A DNA stretch of 64,000 nt from Branchiostoma lanceolatum (taxonomy: Eukaryota; Chordata; Leptocardii; Amphioxiformes; Branchiostomatidae): positions 8,371,383 through 8,435,382 of the forward strand of contig NC_089732.1 in the NCBI RefSeq assembly GCF_035083965.1, given 5' to 3'. How positions within the stretch are numbered: position 1 is the stretch's first letter; each line of letters starts with the position of its first letter. Below, piece after piece: positions 1-13,400 of the stretch. The position numbers and the translations under genes were made by a program. The notes beneath the pieces were generated by a model, which made no database searches, was not told the origin of the DNA, and worked only from the letters and a program-made list of their open reading frames with translations.

Positions 1-365
1 CTATATTGATTAAATTGTATGGATGACATCCACTTAGAACCCCAAAGCCGATGCGAGAGTGCGAATAAAAAGAAGTTTGGCACCGAAAAGATTGCGGCCT
101 AGATTGCGGCCTAGATTGTGGCCTGATTGCGGCCTACATTTTACTTTGCGGCCTACATTGTGACCTACAATTTGTGGCCGCAAAGTAAAGTTTAGGCCAC
201 AATGTAAAATGTAGGCCGCAATGTAGGCCGCAAAGTAAAATGTAGGCCGCAATGTAGGCCGCAAAGTAAAATGCAGTTGTAAGGAAGATTGATTCCAATG
301 GAACAGGATCTAGGAATGAGACCGTAACAACAGATTTGTAAAGGTCGACTTAAATTGAACTAAGG

Positions 366-3300
366 CTATATTGATTAAATTGTATGGATGACATCCACTT
401 AGAACCCCAAAGCCGATGCGAGTGTGCGAATAAAAAGAAGTTTGGTACCGAAAAGATTGCGGCCTAGATTGCGGCCTACATTGCGGCCTGATTGCGGCCT
501 ACATTGTGACCTACAATTTGTGGCCGCAAAGTAAGATTAAGGCCACAATGTAAAATGTAGGCCGCAATGTCGGCCGCAAACTAAAATGTAGGCCGCAATG
601 TAGGCCGCAAAGTAAAATGCAGTTGTAAGGAAGATTGATTCCAATGGAACAGCCTAACACAGGATCTAGGAATGAGACCGTAACAACAGATTTGTAAAGG
701 TCGACTTAAATTGAACTAAGGCTATATTGATTAAATTGTATGGATGACATCCACTTAGAACCCCAAAGCCGATGCGAGAGTGCGAATAAAAAGAAGCTTG
801 GCACCGAAAAGATTGCGGTCTAGATTGCGGCCTAGATTGCGGCCTGATTGCGGCCTACATTTTACTTTGCGGCCTACATTGTGACCTGCAATTTGTGGCC
901 GCAAAGTAAAGTTTAGGCCGCAATATAAAATGTAGGCCGCAATGTAGGCCGCAAAGTAAAATGTAGGCCGCAATGTAGGCCGCAAAGTAAAATGCAGTTG
1001 TAAGGAAGATTGATTCCAATGGAACAGGATCTAGGAATGAGACCGTAACAACAGATTTGTAAAGGTCGACTTAAATTGAACTAAGGCTATATTGATTAAA
1101 TTGTATGGATGACATCCACTTAGAACCCCAAAGCCGATGCGAGAGTGCGAATAAAAAGAAGTTTGGCACCGAAAAGATTGCGGCCTAGATTGCGGCCTAG
1201 ATTGCGGCCTGATTGCGGCCTACATTTTACTTTGCGGCCTACATTGTGACCTACAATTTGTGGCCGCAAATTAAAGTTTAGGCCGCAATGTAAAATGTAG
1301 GCCGCAATGTAGGCCGCAAAGTAAAATGTAGGCCGCAATGTAGGCCGCAAAGTAAAATGCAGTTGTAAGAAAGATTGATTCCAATGGAACAGGATCTAGG
1401 AATGTGACCGTAACAACAGATTAAAGGTCGACTTGAACTAAGGCTATATTGATTAAATTGTATGGATGACATCCACTTAGAACCCCAAAGCCGATGCGAG
1501 TGTGCGAAAAAAAAAGAAGTTTGGCACCAAAAAGATTGCGGCCTAGATATTGCGGCCTACATTGCGGCCTGCAGCTGATTGCGGCCTACATTTTACTTTG
1601 CGGCCTACATTGCGACCTGCAATTTGTGGCCGCAAAGTAAAGTTTAGGCCGCAATGTAAAATGTAGGCCGCAATGTAGGCCGCAAAGTAAAATGTAGGCC
1701 GCAATGTAGGCCGCAAAGTAAAATGCAGTTGTAAGGAAGATTGATTCCAATGGAACAAGATCTAGGAATGAGACCGTAACAACAGATTTGTAAAGGTCGA
1801 CTTAAATTGAACTAAGGCTATATTGATTAAATTGTATGGATGACATCCACTTAAAACCCCAAAGCCGATGCGAGTGTGCGAATAAAAAGAAGTTTGGCAC
1901 CGAAAAGATTGCGGCCTAGATTGCGGCCTACATTGCGGCCTGATTGCGGCCTACATTTTACTTTGCGGCCTACATTGTGACCTGCAATTTGTGGCCGCAA
2001 AGTAAAGTTTAGGCCGCAATGTAAAATGTAGGCCGCAATGTAGGCCGCAAAGTTAAATGTAGGCCGCAATGTAGGCCGCAAAGTAAAATGCAGTTGTAAG
2101 GAAGACTGATTCCAATGGAACAGGATCTAGGAATGAGACCGTAACAACAGATTTGTAAAGGTCGACTTGAACTAAGGCTATATTGATTAAATTGTATGGA
2201 TGACATCCAATTAGAACACCAAAGCCGATGCGAGAGTGCGAATAAAAAGAAGTTTGGCACCGAAAAGATTGCGGCCTAGATTGCGGCCTACATTGCGGCC
2301 TGATTGCGGCCTACATTTTACTTTGCGGCCTACATTGTGACCTACAATTTGTGGCCGCAAATTAAAGTTTAGGCCGCAATGTAAAATGTAGGCCGCAATG
2401 TAGGCCGCAAAGTAAAATGTAGGCCGCAATGTAGGCCGCAAAGTAAAATGCAGTTGTAAGGAAGATTGATTCCAATGGAACAGGATCTAGGAATGAGACC
2501 GTAACAATAGATTTGTAAAGGTCGACTTAAATTGAACTAAGGAACTATTGATTAAATTGTATGGATGACATCCACTTAGAACACCAAAGCCGATGCGAGA
2601 GTGCGAATAAAAAGAAGTTTGGCACCGAAAAGATTGCGGCCTAGATTGCGGCCTAGATTGCGGCCTAGATTGGGGCCTGATTGCGGCCTACATTTTACTT
2701 TGCGGCCTACATTGTGACCTGCAATTTGTGGCCGCAAAGTAAAATTTAGGCCGCAATGTAAAATGTAGGCCGCAATGTAGGCCGCAAAGTAAAATGTAGG
2801 CCGCAATGTAGGCCGCAAAGTAAAATGTAGTTGTAAGGAAGATTGATTCCAATGGAACAGGATCTAGGAATGAGACCGTAACAACAGATTTGTAAAGGTC
2901 GACTTGAACTAAGGCTATATTGATTAAATTGTATGGATGACATCCACTTAGAAGCCCAAAGCCGATGCGAGAGTGCGAATAAAAAGAAGTTTGGCACCGA
3001 AAAGATTGCGGCCTAGATTGCGGCCTAGATTGCGGCCTAGATTGGGGCCTGATTGCGGCCTACATTTTATTTTGCGGCCTACATTGTGACCTGCAATTTG
3101 TGGCCGCAAAGTAAAGTTTAGGCCGCAAAGTAAAATGTAGGCCGCAATGTAGGCCGCAAAGTAAAATGTAGGCCGCAATGTAGGCCGCAAAGTAAAATGC
3201 AGTTGTAAGGAAGATTGATTCCAATGGAACAGGATCTAGGAATGAGACCGTAACAACAGATTTGTAAAGGTCGACTTAAATTGAACTAAGGCTATATTGA

Positions 3301-6300
3301 TTAAATTGTATGGATGACATCCACTTAGAACCCCAAAGCCGATGCGAGAGTGCGAATAAAAAGAAGTTTGGCACCGAAAAGATTGCGGCCTAGATTGCGG
3401 CCTACATTGCGGCCTGATTGCGGCCTACATTTTACTTTGCGCCCTACATTGTGACCTACAATTTGTGGCCGCAAAGTAAAGTTTAGGCCGCAATGTAAAA
3501 TGTAGGCCGCAATGTAGGCCGCAAAGTAAAATGTAGGCCGCAATGTAGGCCGCAAAGTAAAATGCAGTTGTAAGGAAGATTAATTCCAATGGAACAGGAT
3601 CTAGGAATGAGACCGTAACAACAGATTTGTAAAGGTCGACTTGAACTAAGGCTATGTTGATTAAATTGTATGGATGACATCCACATAGAACCCCAAAGCC
3701 GATGCGAGAGTGCGAATAAAAAGAAGTTTGGCACCGAAAAGATTGCGGCCTAGATTGCGGCCTACATTGCGGCCTGATTGCGGCCTACATTTTACTTTGC
3801 GGCCTACATTGTGACCTACAATTTGTGGCCGCAAAGTAAAGTTTAGGCCGCAATGTAAAATGTAGGCCGCAATGTAGGCCGCAAAGTAAAATGTAGGCCG
3901 CAATGTAGGCCGCAAAGTAAAATGCAGTTGTCAGGAAGATTGATTCCAATGGAACAGGATCTAGGAATGAGACCGTAACAACAGATTTGTAAAGGTCGAC
4001 TTAAATTGAACTAAGGCTATATTGATTAGATTGTATGGATGACATCCACTTAGAACCCCAAAGCCGATGCGAGAGTGCGAATAAAAAGAAGTTTGGCACC
4101 GAAAAGATTGCGGCCTAGACTGCGATATACATTGCGGCCTGATTGCGGCCTGATTGCGGCCTACATTTCACTTTGCGGCCTTCATTGTGACCTACAATTT
4201 GTGGCCGCAAAGTAAAGTTTAGGCCGCAATGTAGGCCGCAAAGTAAAATGTAGGCCGCAATGTAGGCCGCAAAGTAAAATGCAGTTGTAAGGAAGATTGA
4301 TTCCAATGGAACAGGATCTAGGAATGAGTCCGTAACAACAGATTTGTAAAGGTCGACTTAAATTGAACTAAGGCTATATTGATTAAATTGTATGGATGAC
4401 ATCCACTTAGAACCCCAAAGCCGATGCGAGTGTGCGAATAAAAAGAAGTTTGGTACCGAAAAGATTGCGGCCTAGATTGTGGCCTACATTGCGGCCTGAT
4501 TGCGGCCTACATTGTGACCTGCAATTTGTGGCCGCAAATTAAAGTTTAGGCCGCAATGTAAAATGTAGGCCGCAATGTAGGCCGCAAAGTAAAATGTAGG
4601 CCGCAATGTAGGCCGCAAAGTAAAATGCAGTTGTAAGGAAGATTGATTCCAATGGAATAGGATCTAGGAATGAGACCGTAACAACAGATTTGTAAAGGTC
4701 GACTTGAACTAAGGCTATATTGATTAAATTGTATGGATGACATCCACTTAGAACCCCAAAGCCGATGCGAGAGTGCGAATAAAAAGAAGTTTGGCACCGA
4801 AAAGATTGCGGCCTAGATTGCGGCCTAGATTGCGGCCTGATTGCGGCCTACATTTTACTTTGCGGCCTACATTGTGACCTACAATTTGTGGCCGCAAAGT
4901 AAAGTTTAGGCCGCAATTTAAAATGTAGGCCGCAATGTAGGCCGCAAAGTAAAATGTAGGCCGCAATGTAGGCCGCAAAGTAAAATGCAGTTGTAAGGAA
5001 GATTGATTCCAATGGAACAGGATCTAGGAATGTGACCGTAACAACAGATTTGTAAAGGCCGACTTAAATTGAACCAAGGCTATATTGATTAAATTGTATG
5101 GATGACATCCACTTAGAACCCCAAAGCCGATGCGAGAGTGCGAATAAAAAGAAGTTTGGCACCGAAAAGATTGCGGCCTAGATTGCGGCCTAGATTGCGG
5201 CCTGATTGCGGCCTACATTTTACTTTGCGGCCTACATTGTGACCTACAATTTGTGGCCGCAAATTAAAGTTTAGGCCGCAATTTAAAATGTAGGCCGCAA
5301 TGTAGGCCGCAAAGTAAAATGTAGGCCGCAATGTAGGCCGCAAAGTAAAATGCAGTTGTAAGGAAGATTGATTCCAATGGAACAGGATCTAGGAATGTGA
5401 CCGTAACAACAGATTTGTAAAGGCCGACTTAAATTGAACCAAGGCTATATTGATTAAATTGTATGGATGACATCCACTTAGAACCCCAAAGCCGATGCGA
5501 GAGTGCGAATAAAAAGAAGTTTGGCACCGAAAAGATTGCGGCCTAGATTGCGGCGTACATTGCGGCCTGATTGCGGCCTACATTTCCCTTTGCGGCCTAC
5601 ATTGTGACCTGCAATTTGTGGCCGCAAAGTAAAGTTTAGGCCGCAATGTGAAATGTAGGCCGCAATGTAGGCCGCAAAGTAAAATGCAGTTGTAAGGAAG
5701 ATTGATTCCAATGGAACAGGATCTAGGAATGAGACCGTAACAACAGATTTGTAAAGGTCGACTTAAATTGAACTAAGGCTATATTGATTAAATTGTATGG
5801 ATGACATCCACTTAGAACCCCAAAGCCGATGCGAGTGTGCGAATAAAAAGAAGTTTGGTACCGAAAAGATTGCGGCCTAGATTGCGGCCTACATTGCGGC
5901 CTGATTGCGGCCTACATTGTGACCTACAATTTGTGGCCGCAAAGTAAGATTAAGGCCACAATGTAAAATGTAGGCCGCAATGTCGGCCGCAAACTAAAAT
6001 GTAGGCCGCAATGTAGGCCGCAAAGTAAAATGCAGTTGTAAGGAAGATTGATTCCAATGGAACAGCCTAACACAGGATCTAGGAATGAGACCGTAACAAC
6101 AGATTTGTAAAGGTCGACTTAAATTGAACTAAGGCTATATTGATTAAATTGTATGGATGACATCCGCTTAGAACCCCAAAGCCGATGCGAGAGTGCGAAT
6201 AAAAAGAAGTTTGGCACCGAAAAGATTGCGGCCTAGATTGCGGCCTAGATTGCGGCCTGATTGCGGCCTACATTTTACTTTGCGGCCTACATTGTGACCT

Positions 6301-9300
6301 GCAATTTGTGGCCGCAAAGTAAAGTTTAGGCCGCAATATAAAATGTAGGCCGCAATGTAGGCCGCAAAGTAAAATGTAGGCCGCAATGTAGGCCGCAAAG
6401 TAAAATGCAGTTGTAAGGAAGATTGATTCCAATGGAACAGGATCTAGGAATGAGACCGTAACAACAGATTTGTAAAGGTCGACTTAAATTGAACTAAGGC
6501 TATATTGATTAAATTGTATGGATGACATCCACTTAGAACCCCAAAGCCGATGCGAGAGTGCGAATAAAAAGAAGTTTGGCACCGAAAAGATTGCGGCCTA
6601 GATTGCGGCCTAGATTGCGGCCTGATTGCGGCCTACATTTTACTTTGCGGCCTACATTGTGACCTACAATTTGTGGCCGCAAATTAAAGTTTAGGCCGCA
6701 ATGTAAAATGTAGGCCGCAATGTAGGCCGCAAAGTAAAATGTAGGCCGCAATGTAGGCCGCAAAGTAAAATGCAGTTGTAAGGAAGATTGATTCCAATGG
6801 AACAGGATCTAGGAATGTGACCGTAACAACAGATTAAAGGTCGACTTGAACTAAGGGTATATTGATTAAATTGTATGGATGACATCCACTTAGAACCCCA
6901 AAGCCGATGCGAGTGTGCGAAAAAAAAAGAAGTTTGGCACCAAAAAGATTGCGGCCTAGATATTGCGGCCTACATTGCGGCCTGCAGCTGATTGCGGCCT
7001 ACATTTTACTTTGCGGCCTACATTGCGACCTGCAATTTGTGGCCGCAAAGTAAAGTTTAGGCCGCAATGTAAAATGTAGGCCGCAATGTAGGCCGCAAAG
7101 TAAAATGTAGGCCGCAATGTAGGCCGCAAAGTAAAATGCAGTTGTAAGGAAGATTGATTCCAATGGAACAAGATCTAGGAATGAGACCGTAACAACAGAT
7201 TTGTAAAGGTCGACTTAAATTGAACTAAGGCTATATTGATTAAATTGTATGGATGACATCCACTTAAAACCCCAAAGCCGATGCGAGTGTGCGAATAAAA
7301 AGAAGTTTGGCACCGAAAAGATTGCGGCCTAGATTGCGGCCTACATTGCGGCCTGATTGCGGCCTACATTTTACTTTGCGGCCTACATTGTGACCTGCAA
7401 TTTGTGGCCGCAAAGTAAAATTTAGGCCGCAATGTAAAATGTAGGCCGCAATGTAGGCCGCAAAGTTAAATGTAGGCCGCAATGTAGGCCGCAAAGTAAA
7501 ATGCAGTTGTAAGGAAGACTGATTCCAATGGAACAGGATCTAGGAATGAGACCGTAACAACAGATTTGTAAAGGTCGACTTGAACTAAGGCTATATTGAT
7601 TAAATTGTATGGATGACATCCAATTAGAACACCAAAGCCGATGCGAGAGTGCGAATAAAAAGAAGTTTGGCACCGAAAAGATTGCGGCCTAGATTGCGGC
7701 CTACATTGCGGCCTGATTGCGGCCTACATTTTACTTTGCGGCCTACATTGTGACCTACAATTTGTGGCCGCAAATTAAAGTTTAGGCCGCAATGTAAAAT
7801 GTAGGCCGCAATGTAGGCCGCAAAGTAAAATGTAGGCCGCAATGTAGGCCGCAAAGTAAAATGCAGTTGTAAGGAAGATTGATTCCAATGGAACAGGATC
7901 TAGGAATGAGACCGTAACAATAGATTTGTAAAGGTCGACTTAAATTGAACTAAGGAACTATTGATTAAATTGTATGGATGACATCCACTTAGAACACCAA
8001 AGCCGATGCGAGAGTGCGAATAAAAAGAAGTTTGGCACCGAAAAGATTGCGGCCTAGATTGCGGCCTAGATTGCGGCCTAGATTGGGGCCTGATTGCGGC
8101 CTACATTTTACTTTGCGGCCTACATTGTGACCTGCAATTTGTGGCCGCAAAGTAAAATTTAGGCCGCAATGTAAAATGTAGGCCGCAATGTAGGCCGCAA
8201 AGTAAAATGTAGGCCGCAATGTAGGCCGCAAAGTAAAATGTAGTTGTAAGGAAGATTGATTCCAATGGAACAGGATCTAGGAATGAGACCGTAACAACAG
8301 ATTTGTAAAGGTCGACTTGAACTAAGGCTATATTGATTAAATTGTATGGATGACATCCACTTAGAAGCCCAAAGCCGATGCGAGAGTGCGAATAAAAAGA
8401 AGTTTGGCACCGAAAAGATTGCGGCCTAGATTGCGGCCTAGATTGCGGCCTAGATTGGGGCCTGATTGCGGCCTACATTTTATTTTGCGGCCTACATTGT
8501 GACCTGCAATTTGTGGCCGCAAAGTAAAGTTTAGGCCGCAAAGTAAAATGTAGGCCGCAATGTAGGCCGCAAAGTAAAATGTAGGCCGCAATGTAGGCCG
8601 CAAAGTAAAATGCAGTTGTAAGGAAGATTGATTCCAATGGAACAGGATCTAGGAATGAGACCGTAACAACAGATTTGTAAAGGTCGACTTAAATTGAACT
8701 AAGGCTATATTGATTAAATTGTATGGATGACATCCACTTAGAACCCCAAAGCCGATGCGAGAGTGCGAATAAAAAGAAGTTTGGCACCGAAAAGATTGCG
8801 GCCTAGATTGCGGCCTACATTGCGGCCTGATTGCGGCCTACATTTTACTTTGCGCCCTACATTGTGACCTACAATTTGTGGCCGCAAAGTAAAGTTTAGG
8901 CCGCAATGTAAAATGTAGGCCGCAATGTAGGCCGCAAAGTAAAATGTAGGCCGCAATGTAGGCCGCAAAGTAAAATGCAGTTGTAAGGAAGATTAATTCC
9001 AATGGAACAGGATCTAGGAATGAGACCGTAACAACAGATTTGTAAAGGTCGACTTGAACTAAGGCTATGTTGATTAAATTGTATGGATGACATCCACATA
9101 GAACCCCAAAGCCGATGCGAGAGTGCGAATAAAAAGAAGTTTGGCACCGAAAAGATTGCGGCCTAGATTGCGGCCTACATTGCGGCCTGATTGCGGCCTA
9201 CATTTTACTTTGCGGCCTACATTGTGACCTACAATTTGTGGCCGCAAAGTAAAGTTTAGGCCGCAATGTAAAATGTAGGCCGCAATGTAGGCCGCAAAGT

Positions 9301-10490
9301 AAAATGTAGGCCGCAATGTAGGCCGCAAAGTAAAATGCAGTTGTCAGGAAGATTGATTCCAATGGAACAGGATCTAGGAATGAGACCGTAACAACAGATT
9401 TGTAAAGGTCGACTTAAATTGAACTAAGGCTATATTGATTAGATTGTATGGATGACATCCACTTAGAACCCCAAAGCCGATGCGAGAGTGCGAATAAAAA
9501 GAAGTTTGGCACCGAAAAGATTGCGGCCTAGACTGCGATATACATTGCGGCCTGATTGCGGCCTGATTGCGGCCTACATTTCACTTTGCGGCCTTCATTG
9601 TGACCTACAATTTGTGGCCGCAAAGTAAAGTTTAGGCCGCAATGTAGGCCGCAAAGTAAAATGTAGGCCGCAATGTAGGCCGCAAAGTAAAATGCAGTTG
9701 TAAGGAAGATTGATTCCAATGGAACAGGATCTAGGAATGAGTCCGTAACAACAGATTTGTAAAGGTCGACTTAAATTGAACTAAGGCTATATTGATTAAA
9801 TTGTATGGATGACATCCACTTAGAACCCCAAAGCCGATGCGAGTGTGCGAATAAAAAGAAGTTTGGTACCGAAAAGATTGCGGCCTAGATTGTGGCCTAC
9901 ATTGCGGCCTGATTGCGGCCTACATTGTGACCTGCAATTTGTGGCCGCAAATTAAAGTTTAGGCCGCAATGTAAAATGTAGGCCGCAATGTAGGCCGCAA
10001 AGTAAAATGTAGGCCGCAATGTAGGCCGCAAAGTAAAATGCAGTTGTAAGGAAGATTGATTCCAATGGAATAGGATCTAGGAATGAGACCGTAACAACAG
10101 ATTTGTAAAGGTCGACTTGAACTAAGGCTATATTGATTAAATTGTATGGATGACATCCACTTAGAACCCCAAAGCCGATGCGAGAGTGCGAATAAAAAGA
10201 AGTTTGGCACCGAAAAGATTGCGGCCTAGATTGCGGCCTAGATTGCGGCCTGATTGCGGCCTACATTTTACTTTGCGGCCTACATTGTGACCTACAATTT
10301 GTGGCCGCAAATTAAAGTTTAGGCCGCAATTTAAAATGTAGGCCGCAATGTAGGCCGCAAAGTAAAATGTAGGCCGCAATGTAGGCCGCAAAGTAAAATG
10401 CAGTTGTAAGGAAGATTGATTCCAATGGAACAGGATCTAGGAATGTGACCGTAACAACAGATTTGTAAAGGCCGACTTAAATTGAACCAA
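366..10490. repeat. Higher-order repeat: 5413-bp block (about 15 monomers) and its second copy
   Basis: Variant monomers recur in the same order 5413 bp apart. The short unit at 366 returns at 5779. The unit with a GCAGCTG insert and GCACCAAAAAG at about 1530-1575 returns at about 6943-6990, and the GGAACTATTG variant at 2541 returns at 7954. The register holds to about 10160. There the second copy has lost one monomer: two adjacent near-identical units at 4748 and 5113 correspond to one at 10161. The unit at 10526 combines diagnostic changes of the 5478-type and 1851-type units, as expected from unequal exchange. Copy limits are approximate. Confidence 0.85.
1087..1443. repeat. Representative monomer with a 35-bp perfect inverted repeat
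   Basis: In this unit bases 1212-1246 and 1305-1339 are exact reverse complements (35 of 35) around a 58-nt spacer. The left arm begins ATTGCGGCCTACATTTTACT and the right arm ends AAAATGTAGGCCGCAAT. Nearly every other monomer has the same pair with at most a few changes, for example TTCC for TTAC near 5584. The layout predicts a long hairpin or cruciform in each monomer and therefore about 70 along the array. Confidence 0.93.
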
Positions 10491-13400
10491 GGCTATATTG
10501 ATTAAATTGTATGGATGACATCCACTTAGAACCCCAAAGCCGATGCGAGAGTGCGAATAAAAAGAAGTTTGGCACCGAAAAGATTGCGGCCTAGATTGCG
10601 GCGTACATTGCGGCCTGATTGCGGCCTACATTTCCCTTTGCGGCCTACATTGTGACCTGCAATTTGTGGCCGCAAAGTAAAGTTTAGGCCGCAATGTGAA
10701 ATGTAGGCCGCAATGTAGGCCGCAAAGTTAGATGTAGGCCGCAATGTAGGCCGCAAAGTAAAATGCAGTTGTAAGGAAGACTGATTCCAATGGAACAGGA
10801 TCTAGGAATGAGACCGTAACAACAGATTTGTAAAGGTCGACTTGAACTAAGGCTATATTGATTAAATTGTATGGATGACATCCACTTAGAACACCAAAGC
10901 CGATGCGAGAGTGCGAATAAAAAGAAGTTTGGCACCGAAAAGATTGCGGCCTAGATTGCGGCCTACATTGCGGCCTGATTGCGGCCTACATTTTACTTTG
11001 CGGCCTACATTGTGACCTACAATTTGTGGCCGCAAATTAAAGTTTAGGCCGCAATGTAAAATGTAGGCCGCAATGTAGGCCGCAAAGTAAAATGTAGGCC
11101 GCAATGTAGGCCGCAAAGTAAAATGCAGTTGTAAGGAAGATTGATTCCAATGGAACAGGATCTAGGAATGAGACCGTAACAATAGATTTGTAAAGGTCGA
11201 CTTAAATTGAACTAAGGAACTATTGATTAAATTGTATGGATGACATCCACTTAGAACACCAAAGCCGATGCGAGAGTGCGAATAAAAAGAAGTTTGGCAC
11301 CGAAAAGATTGCGGCCTAGATTGCGGCCTAGATTGCGGCCTAGATTGGGGCCTGATTGCGGCCTACATTTTACTTTGCGGCCTACATTGTGACCTGCAAT
11401 TTGTGGCCGCAAAGTAAAATTTAGGCCGCAATGTAAAATGTAGGCCGCAATGTAGGCCGCAAAGTAAAATGTAGGCCGCAATGTAGGCCGCAAAGTAAAA
11501 TGTAGTTGTAAGGAAGATTGATTCCAATGGAACAGGATCTAGGAATGAGACCGTAACAACAGATTTGTAAAGGTCGACTTGAACTAAGGCTATATTGATT
11601 AAATTGTATGGATGACATCCACTTAGAAGCCCAAAGCCGATGCGAGAGTGCGAATAAAAAGAAGTTTGGCACCGAAAAGATTGCGGCCTAGATTGCGGCC
11701 TAGATTGCGGCCTAGATTGGGGCCTGATTGCGGCCTACATTTTATTTTGCGGCCTACATTGTGACCTGCAATTTGTGGCCGCAAAGTAAAGTTTAGGCCG
11801 CAATGTAAAATGTAGGCCGCAATGTAGGCCGCAAAGTAAAATGTAGGCCGCAATGTAGACCGCAAAGTAAAATGCAGTTGTAAGGAAGATTGATTCCAAT
11901 GGAACAGGATCTAGGAATGAGACCGTAACAACAGATTTGTAAAGGTCGACTTAAATTAAACTAAGGCTATATTGATTAAATTGTATGGATGACATCAACT
12001 TAGAAGCCCAAAGCCGATGCAAGAGTGCGAATAAAAAGAAGTTTGGCACCGAAAAGATTGCGGCCTAGATTGCGGCCTACATTGCGGCCTGATTGCGGCC
12101 TACATTTTACTTTGCGGCCTACATTGTGACCTACAATTTGTGGCCGCAAAGTAAAGTTTAGGCCGCAATGTAAAATGTAGGCCGCAATGTAGGCCGCAAA
12201 GTAAAATGTAGGCCGCAATGTAGGCCGCAAGGTAAAATGCAGTTGTAAGGAAGATTGATTCCAATGGAACAGGATCTAGGAATGAGACCGTAACAACAGA
12301 TTTGTAAAGGTCGACTTAAATTGAACTAAGGCTATATTGATTAAATTGTATGGATGACATCCACTTAGAACCCCAAAGCCGATGCGAGAGTGCGAATAAA
12401 AAATAGTTTGGCACCGAAAAGATTGCGGCCTAGATTGCGGCCTACATTGCGGCCTGATTGCGGCCTACATTTTACTTTGCGGCCTACATTTTGACCTGCA
12501 ATTTGTGGTCGCAAAGTAAAGTTTAGGCCGCAATGTAAAATGTAGGCCGCAATGTAGGCCGCAAAGTAAAATGTAGGCCGCAATGTAGGCCGCAAAGTAA
12601 AATGCAGTTGTAAGGAAGATTGATTCCAATGGAACAGCCTAACACAGGATCTAGGAATGAGACCGTAACAACAGATTTGTAAAGGTCGACTTAAATTGAA
12701 CTAAGGCTATATTGATTAAATTGTATGGATGACATCCACTTAGAACCCCAAAGCCGATGCGAGAGTGCGAATAAAAAGAAGTTTGGCACCGAAAAGATTG
12801 CGGCCTAGATTGTGGCCTACATTGCGGCCTGATTGCGGCCTACATTGTGACCTGCAATTTGTGGCCGCAAATTAAAGTTTAGGCCGCAATGTAAAATGTA
12901 GGCCGCAATGTAGGCCGCAAAGTAAAATGTAGGCCGCAATGTAGGCCGCAAAGTAAAATGCAGTTGTAAGGAAGATTGATTCCAATGGAATAGGATCTAG
13001 GAATGAGACCGTAACAACAGATTTGTAAAGGTCGACTTGAACTAAGGCTATATTGATTAAATTGTATGGATGACATCCACTTAGAACCCCAAAGCCGATG
13101 CGAGAGTGCGAATAAAAAGAAGTTTGGCACCGAAAAGATTGCGGCCTAGATTGCGGCCTAGATTGTGGCCTGATTGCGGCCTACATTTTACTTTGCGGCC
13201 TACATTGTGACCTACAATTTGTGGCCGCAAAGTAAAGTTTAGGCCACAATGTAAAATGTAGGCCGCAATGTAGGCCGCAAAGTAAAATGTAGGCCGCAAT
13301 GTAGGCCGCAAAGTAAAATGCAGTTGTAAGGAAGATTGATTCCAATGGAACAGGATCTAGGAATGAGACCGTAACAACAGATTTGTAAAGGTCGACTTAA